Shown piece after piece: positions 13,406-16,920 of a stretch of DNA of 16,920 nt. The notes under the pieces were generated by a model. The model saw only the letters and a program-made list of their open reading frames with translations. It was not told where the DNA came from and ran no database searches. Source of the DNA: Phycisphaera mikurensis NBRC 102666 (lineage in GTDB: Bacteria > Planctomycetota > Phycisphaerae > Phycisphaerales > SM1A02). Each line of letters begins with the position of its first letter. Position 1 is the first letter of the stretch. Both the position numbers and the translations under genes were made by a program. The stretch spans positions 1 through 16,920 of the forward strand of contig CAMBSR010000019.1 of NCBI GenBank assembly GCA_945870475.1. Reading direction: 5' to 3'.

Positions 13406-14584
13406 ATGAACATGCACCGCATTTCCATCTCCTTGCTTGCCGCGCTCGCCTGCATCAACCTCATCGCCTGCGCCCCGCCCGAACAGGGCTCCACCGCCAT
13501 GAACACCAAGCCCGCATCCGCTCCCGCCCGATCGCAGTCCGGCTACGACATGACCCCGCTCTCGCCGGCCGTGGTGAAGGAGCTCGCGTCGAAGCTCTCG
13601 CCCGAGTCCTACCGCGTCACCCAGAATGCGGGTACCGAGGCCGCGTTCTGCGGAAACCTCCTGGACAACCACAAGCAGGGCACGTACGCGTGCATCGTGT
13701 GCGGCCTGCCGCTCTTCTCGAGCGAGCACAAGTTCAACTCCGGCACCGGATGGCCCAGCTTCTACGCGCCGGTTGACCCGGTGCACGTGGGCACCAAGCG
13801 CGACACCAGCCACGGCATGGTGCGCGACGAGATCGACTGCGCCCGCTGCGGCGCGCACCTCGGCCACGTGTTCGAGGACGGCCCCAAGCCCACCGGCCTG
13901 CGTTACTGCCTGAATTCCGCCTCGCTCAAGTTCTACGACAAGGGCACGCTGCCCGCCGACACGCTCACCAAGGATCCGACGGGCCTCGCGCGCGGCGAGG
14001 CCGCCGCATCCGCAGCCGCCGATCCGTCGAAGAAGGACCCCGCCATGACCACCACCACCATGACCGCGTACTTCGCCGGCGGCTGCTTCTGGGGCACCGA
14101 GCACTGGTTCCAGGTCTGCCCCGGCGTGTCGAGCGCCGAGAGCGGCTACATGGGCGGCACCACCAACGCGCCCACCTACAAGGACGTGTGCAACCACGTC
14201 ACCGGCCACGCGGAGGTGGTGAAGGTGACGTTCGACCCGTCGAAGGTCACCTACCGCCAGCTGCTGGAAGGGTTCTTCATGATCCATGACCCCACGCAGC
14301 TCAACCGCCAGGGTCCGGACGTGGGCGACCAGTACCGCTCTGCCATCTTCTGCAGCACGCCCGAGCAGGCGAAGGCGGCCAAGGAGTACATCGCCGAGCT
14401 CGCCGCCTCGAAGAGCTTCGGCGGCAAGGCGATCGTCACCCAGGTGGTCGAAGGCGCCAAGTTCTGGCCTGCAGAGGATTACCACCAGGACTATGTGGAA
14501 CGGACCGGCCGCCCCTGCCACGGCAGCAACCCGTGGCCGGCGGTGTTCGGGCAGGCGGCGAAGTCCGCCCCTGCCGCGCATTGA
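13406..14584 (+). CDS. msrAB: Lipoprotein methionine sulfoxide reductase, MsrB-MsrA fusion
   Basis: A 392-aa two-domain enzyme that reduces both R- and S-methionine sulfoxide in proteins outside the cytoplasm. The start at 13406 has GGAG six bases upstream and opens a lipoprotein signal with lipobox LIAC, C22 being the lipidated residue. The MsrB domain spans about 50-185. Zinc ligands are C96/C99 and C145/C148, NSGTGWPSFY is present, and catalytic C168 lies in RYCLNSASL. An Ala/Lys linker follows (195-213). The MsrA domain spans about 219-375, with catalytic C227 in GGCFWG and the conserved HDPTQLNRQGPDVGDQYRSAIF and AEDYHQDY motifs. C238, C262, C316 and C371 are possible resolving cysteines. 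MsrB comes first, the reverse of the Neisseria PilB order, and no thioredoxin domain is attached. The M28 peptidase gene follows after 55 bp, probably in one operon. Confidence 0.93.
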   Translation: MNMHRISISLLAALACINLIACAPPEQGSTAMNTKPASAPARSQSGYDMTPLSPAVVKELASKLSPESYRVTQNAGTEAAFCGNLLDNHKQGTYACIVCGLPLFSSEHKFNSGTGWPSFYAPVDPVHVGTKRDTSHGMVRDEIDCARCGAHLGHVFEDGPKPTGLRYCLNSASLKFYDKGTLPADTLTKDPTGLARGEAAASAAADPSKKDPAMTTTTMTAYFAGGCFWGTEHWFQVCPGVSSAESGYMGGTTNAPTYKDVCNHVTGHAEVVKVTFDPSKVTYRQLLEGFFMIHDPTQLNRQGPDVGDQYRSAIFCSTPEQAKAAKEYIAELAASKSFGGKAIVTQVVEGAKFWPAEDYHQDYVERTGRPCHGSNPWPAVFGQAAKSAPAAH

Positions 14585-14639
14585 CCACCGCGGCGACATC
14601 CGGCAACCCGGGCAGGTTTCCCCGGTAGGGACGTCGTCC

Positions 14640-16841
14640 GTGCTCATCGCCGCCTCCATCGTCTCGGTGATACTCGCAGCAGGCGCTGCGCCCGCTTCGC
14701 CTGCGCCGATCTCGCGCGATTCGCAGTTCATTCCGGTCGATCGCGCGCTGCAGCGCCTGAATGCAGTGCCCACCGCGCGCTCGATCGCCGCGTGGCATGA
14801 ACTCCTCGGCAGCGAGCCGCACATCGCCGGCACCGAAGGCGACGCGCGCGAGATCGCCCGCATCCGCGATGCATTCGTCGCCATGGGCCTCTCCACCACC
14901 GTGGAGGAGTTCGAGGCGCCGCTTCCGCAGCCGAGCGAGGCGCTCGTGGAGATCGTCGGCGGAACCGACATGCCGCAGCCCGCACCCGGCGGCCGCCGCG
15001 GCGTGATCGCGCTGCCCACGGTGGAACGCAACCTGGCGGAAGATCCCGCCACCGCGCATCCCGGCCTCACGGTCGGATGGAACGCCTACAGCGCCTCCGG
15101 TGACGTGACGGGCGGCGTTGTCTACGCCAACTACGGCACCAAGGCGGACTTCGCCAAGCTGAAGGAGTGGGGCATCGACTGCGCCGGCAAGGTGGTGCTC
15201 TGCCGCTACGGCGGCAACTTCCGCGGCTACAAGGCCAAGTTCGCCGAGGACGCAGGCGCCGCCGCGCTCGTGATCTTCACTGATCCCGCCGATTCCGGCA
15301 CCACCAAGGGCAAGGTGTGGCCCGAGGGCGGCTGGGCCAACGACACCTGCGTGCAGCGCGGATCGATCCTCGCCAACGAGCAGCCCGGTGACCCCACCAC
15401 GCCGTTCGAGCCTTCGACGCCTGGCTGCCCGCGCCGCGACATGGCGGCCTCGGGATTGCCGCGCATTCCCGTGCAGCCCATCGGCTACGCGGCCGCTGCG
15501 GAAATCGTGCGCCGGATGCAGGGCAAGCCCGTGCCCGCCGACTCCGCCTGGAAGGGCGGCCTGCCGTTCGAGTACCGCCTCGATGGCGGCGACGCGCTGC
15601 AGGTCCGCGTGAAGGTCGTGCAGGATCGTGAGCTTCGCCGCACCGCAAACGTGGTGGGCATGATCCCCGGCGCCGTGAATCCCGACGAGTACGTGATCAT
15701 CGGCTGCCACCACGACGCATGGTGCTTCGGCGCGGCCGACCCGCTTGCCGGGACGATCGTCCTGATGGAGTGCGCGCGCAGCTTCGCGGAGGCGGCCCGT
15801 GCCGGCGATCGGCCCGCGCGCACCGTGGTCTTCGCCGCGTGGGGCGCCGAGGAGTTCGGCATCATTGGCAGCACCGAGTGGGTGGAAGGCCACCGTGACC
15901 GCCTGCTGCGCGGCGCCGTGGCCTACGTGAACCTTGACATGGCTTCCATGGGACCGAACTTCGGTGCATCGTGCTCTCCCAGCCTGCGCGAGGCCATTCT
16001 CGGCGCCACCGTCCGCGTGCAGCAGGCGCGCGGCGCGGCGAACGAGACCGTATACGACCGCATGTCGGGCGGTGGCCGCAAGGACCCGCAGTTCGGCGAG
16101 CTGGGCGGCGGATCCGACCACGTGGCGTTCAATTGCCACGTGGGCGTCGCGAGCGCCTCCTTCGGCGGCGGCGGTTCCGAGGGCAACAGCTACCACTCCA
16201 ACTACGACACCATTGCGTGGTACCGCTCGGTGGTCGGCGACGACTACGCGCCCGCCCTGATGGTGACGCGCATGACCAATGCGCTGGCCTGCGCCATGGC
16301 CGACTCGGCGGTGGTGCCGCTGAGCGCCGCGCGGCACGGCGTCGATGGTCAGCGTCTCCTCCGCCGCGTGAAGGAGCGTGCCAAGGATCCCGCCATGGCG
16401 GCGCTCATCGATCCGCTCATCGAACGTGCCGGCCGCGCCGCAGAGATGGGCGCGCAGCTCGACGCCGCGCTCGCCTCCGCGCATCCGTGGCTCGGCACCG
16501 TGGCCGCCAACCGCAGCGCGCGTGCGCGCGAGGCATGCGCGCGCATCGATGCCGCACTCATCTCGCTCGACCGTGCGTGGCTCGAGGATGCGGGCCTCGA
16601 GGGCCGCCCGTGGTTCCGCAGCCTGCTTGCCGCCGCCGACAAGGACAGTGGCTACGCGGCCACCATGCTGCCGCTCCTCACCGAGGCCGTCGAAGCGGGT
16701 GACATCGCACGGGTCCGCGGCGCCGTGGCCCGGTACCAGGGCGTGTTCGATCGCCTCGACCGGGGCATCGAGACCGCGCGTGCCGTGGTGCAGTCCATGA
16801 CCAGCGCCGAAGGGCCGCCCGCGCCGCTCGGGTCGCGCTGA
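14640..16841 (+). CDS. Secreted M28B metallopeptidase, glutamate carboxypeptidase II/PSMA-like
   Basis: A 733-aa zinc exopeptidase. I chose the GTG at 14640: it has AGGG about 10 bases upstream and starts a signal peptide (LIAASIVSVILAAGAAPAS). Domains in order: N-terminal part of the peptidase (about 35-145), PA insert (about 146-295, with VVYANYG and GKVVLCRYGG), catalytic core (about 330-545) and a helical TFR-like dimerisation domain (about 590-725). By counted spacing the whole two-zinc site of human PSMA is present. H357 and D367 lie in CHHDAWCFGAADP, E404/E405 in WGAEEFG, D433 in NLDMAS and H519 in YHSNYD. The arginines that hold the acidic side chain in PSMA (R534 and R536 in GRAR) are replaced by Ser and Gly in VASASFGG. 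Specificity may therefore not be for N-acetyl-aspartyl-glutamate-like peptides. The gene is downstream of the exported methionine sulfoxide reductase. Confidence 0.9.
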   Translation: MLIAASIVSVILAAGAAPASPAPISRDSQFIPVDRALQRLNAVPTARSIAAWHELLGSEPHIAGTEGDAREIARIRDAFVAMGLSTTVEEFEAPLPQPSEALVEIVGGTDMPQPAPGGRRGVIALPTVERNLAEDPATAHPGLTVGWNAYSASGDVTGGVVYANYGTKADFAKLKEWGIDCAGKVVLCRYGGNFRGYKAKFAEDAGAAALVIFTDPADSGTTKGKVWPEGGWANDTCVQRGSILANEQPGDPTTPFEPSTPGCPRRDMAASGLPRIPVQPIGYAAAAEIVRRMQGKPVPADSAWKGGLPFEYRLDGGDALQVRVKVVQDRELRRTANVVGMIPGAVNPDEYVIIGCHHDAWCFGAADPLAGTIVLMECARSFAEAARAGDRPARTVVFAAWGAEEFGIIGSTEWVEGHRDRLLRGAVAYVNLDMASMGPNFGASCSPSLREAILGATVRVQQARGAANETVYDRMSGGGRKDPQFGELGGGSDHVAFNCHVGVASASFGGGGSEGNSYHSNYDTIAWYRSVVGDDYAPALMVTRMTNALACAMADSAVVPLSAARHGVDGQRLLRRVKERAKDPAMAALIDPLIERAGRAAEMGAQLDAALASAHPWLGTVAANRSARAREACARIDAALISLDRAWLEDAGLEGRPWFRSLLAAADKDSGYAATMLPLLTEAVEAGDIARVRGAVARYQGVFDRLDRGIETARAVVQSMTSAEGPPAPLGSR

Positions 16842-16853
16842 GGCCGCGCCGGG

Positions 16854-16883
16854 CCGGTTCGGGGCACAAGGTCCCGAAACCGG
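16854..16883 (+). terminator. Possible hairpin terminator after the peptidase gene
   Basis: CCGGTTCGGG (16854-16863) pairs with CCCG-A-AACCGG (16873-16883) with one bulged A and a nine-base loop. It starts 13 bases after the stop codon. No T tract follows, so it could be only an RNA 3' end structure. Confidence 0.4.
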
Positions 16884-16920
16884 TGTCGTCGGAGCCCCGA
16901 GCACGAATTCTGCGCGTTGC

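Noticed and set aside
12842..15070. 742-codon minus-strand open frame spanning the methionine sulfoxide reductase gene
   Set aside because: It runs antisense to well-conserved MsrB and MsrA domains and out of frame through the amidase start; no domain is recognisable.
14436..16904. 822-codon minus-strand open frame opposite the M28 peptidase
   Set aside because: Composition is His/Gly/Arg-rich without domains; the plus-strand frame has a complete metallopeptidase site.
1..16920. CRISPR array, insertion sequence, prophage, tRNA or rRNA
   Set aside because: No regularly spaced repeats, transposase motifs, phage genes or tRNA-like cloverleaf were seen on reading through.

Overview
The window is GC-rich DNA with densely packed genes. 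It most resembles a planctomycete of the Phycisphaerae type. That inference rests on three small exported proteins ending in a PEP-CTERM-like tail (Pro-Ala-Pro-Gly, a hydrophobic stretch, then Arg-Arg-Arg-Arg), on a secreted GH29 fucosidase, and on a carbohydrate-porin-like outer-membrane protein. No rRNA or tRNA is present to fix the taxonomy. I recognise twelve protein genes, the first cut by the window edge. I see no transposase, phage gene, CRISPR array or RNA gene.

Region 1 (1-3909): tryptophan/kynurenine catabolism plus a fucosidase. The 3' half of kynB (kynurenine formamidase) runs rightward. It converges on a leftward set in the transcription order fucosidase, 2-aminomuconate semialdehyde dehydrogenase, 2-aminomuconate deaminase (RidA fold). 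The two muconate enzymes catalyse consecutive steps of the 3-hydroxyanthranilate branch that lies downstream of KynB. The 66-bp gap between the converging genes is filled almost completely by a 68-bp palindrome made of two hairpins in opposite orientation, like a REP/BIME unit.

Region 2 (3910-6882): three exported proteins with a PEP-CTERM-like tail. Two are tandem paralogues of exactly equal length (208 aa). They have near-identical 3' ends and terminators and related leaders carrying matching dyads. The third is a distant relative of 211 aa, preceded by a strong G-quadruplex motif. Each gene has its own terminator, so they look like separate transcription units.

Region 3 (6933-11578): a cytoplasmic type I phosphodiesterase/alkaline-phosphatase-fold protein with a TPR-like C-terminus, then a secreted alpha/beta-hydrolase. 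The hydrolase converges on an OprB-like porin and overlaps it by 29 bp.

Region 4 (11607-16841): a Tat-exported amidase-signature enzyme sits upstream of the porin on the minus strand. Divergent from it is a rightward pair: a lipoprotein MsrB-MsrA fusion and a secreted M28B (glutamate carboxypeptidase II-like) peptidase. Most products are predicted to work outside the cytoplasm, on sugars, esters, amides, peptides and oxidised methionine. This fits a bacterium living on polymeric organic matter. The most unusual features are the palindrome, the duplicated leaders and the sequence-homogenised 3' ends of the tandem paralogues.
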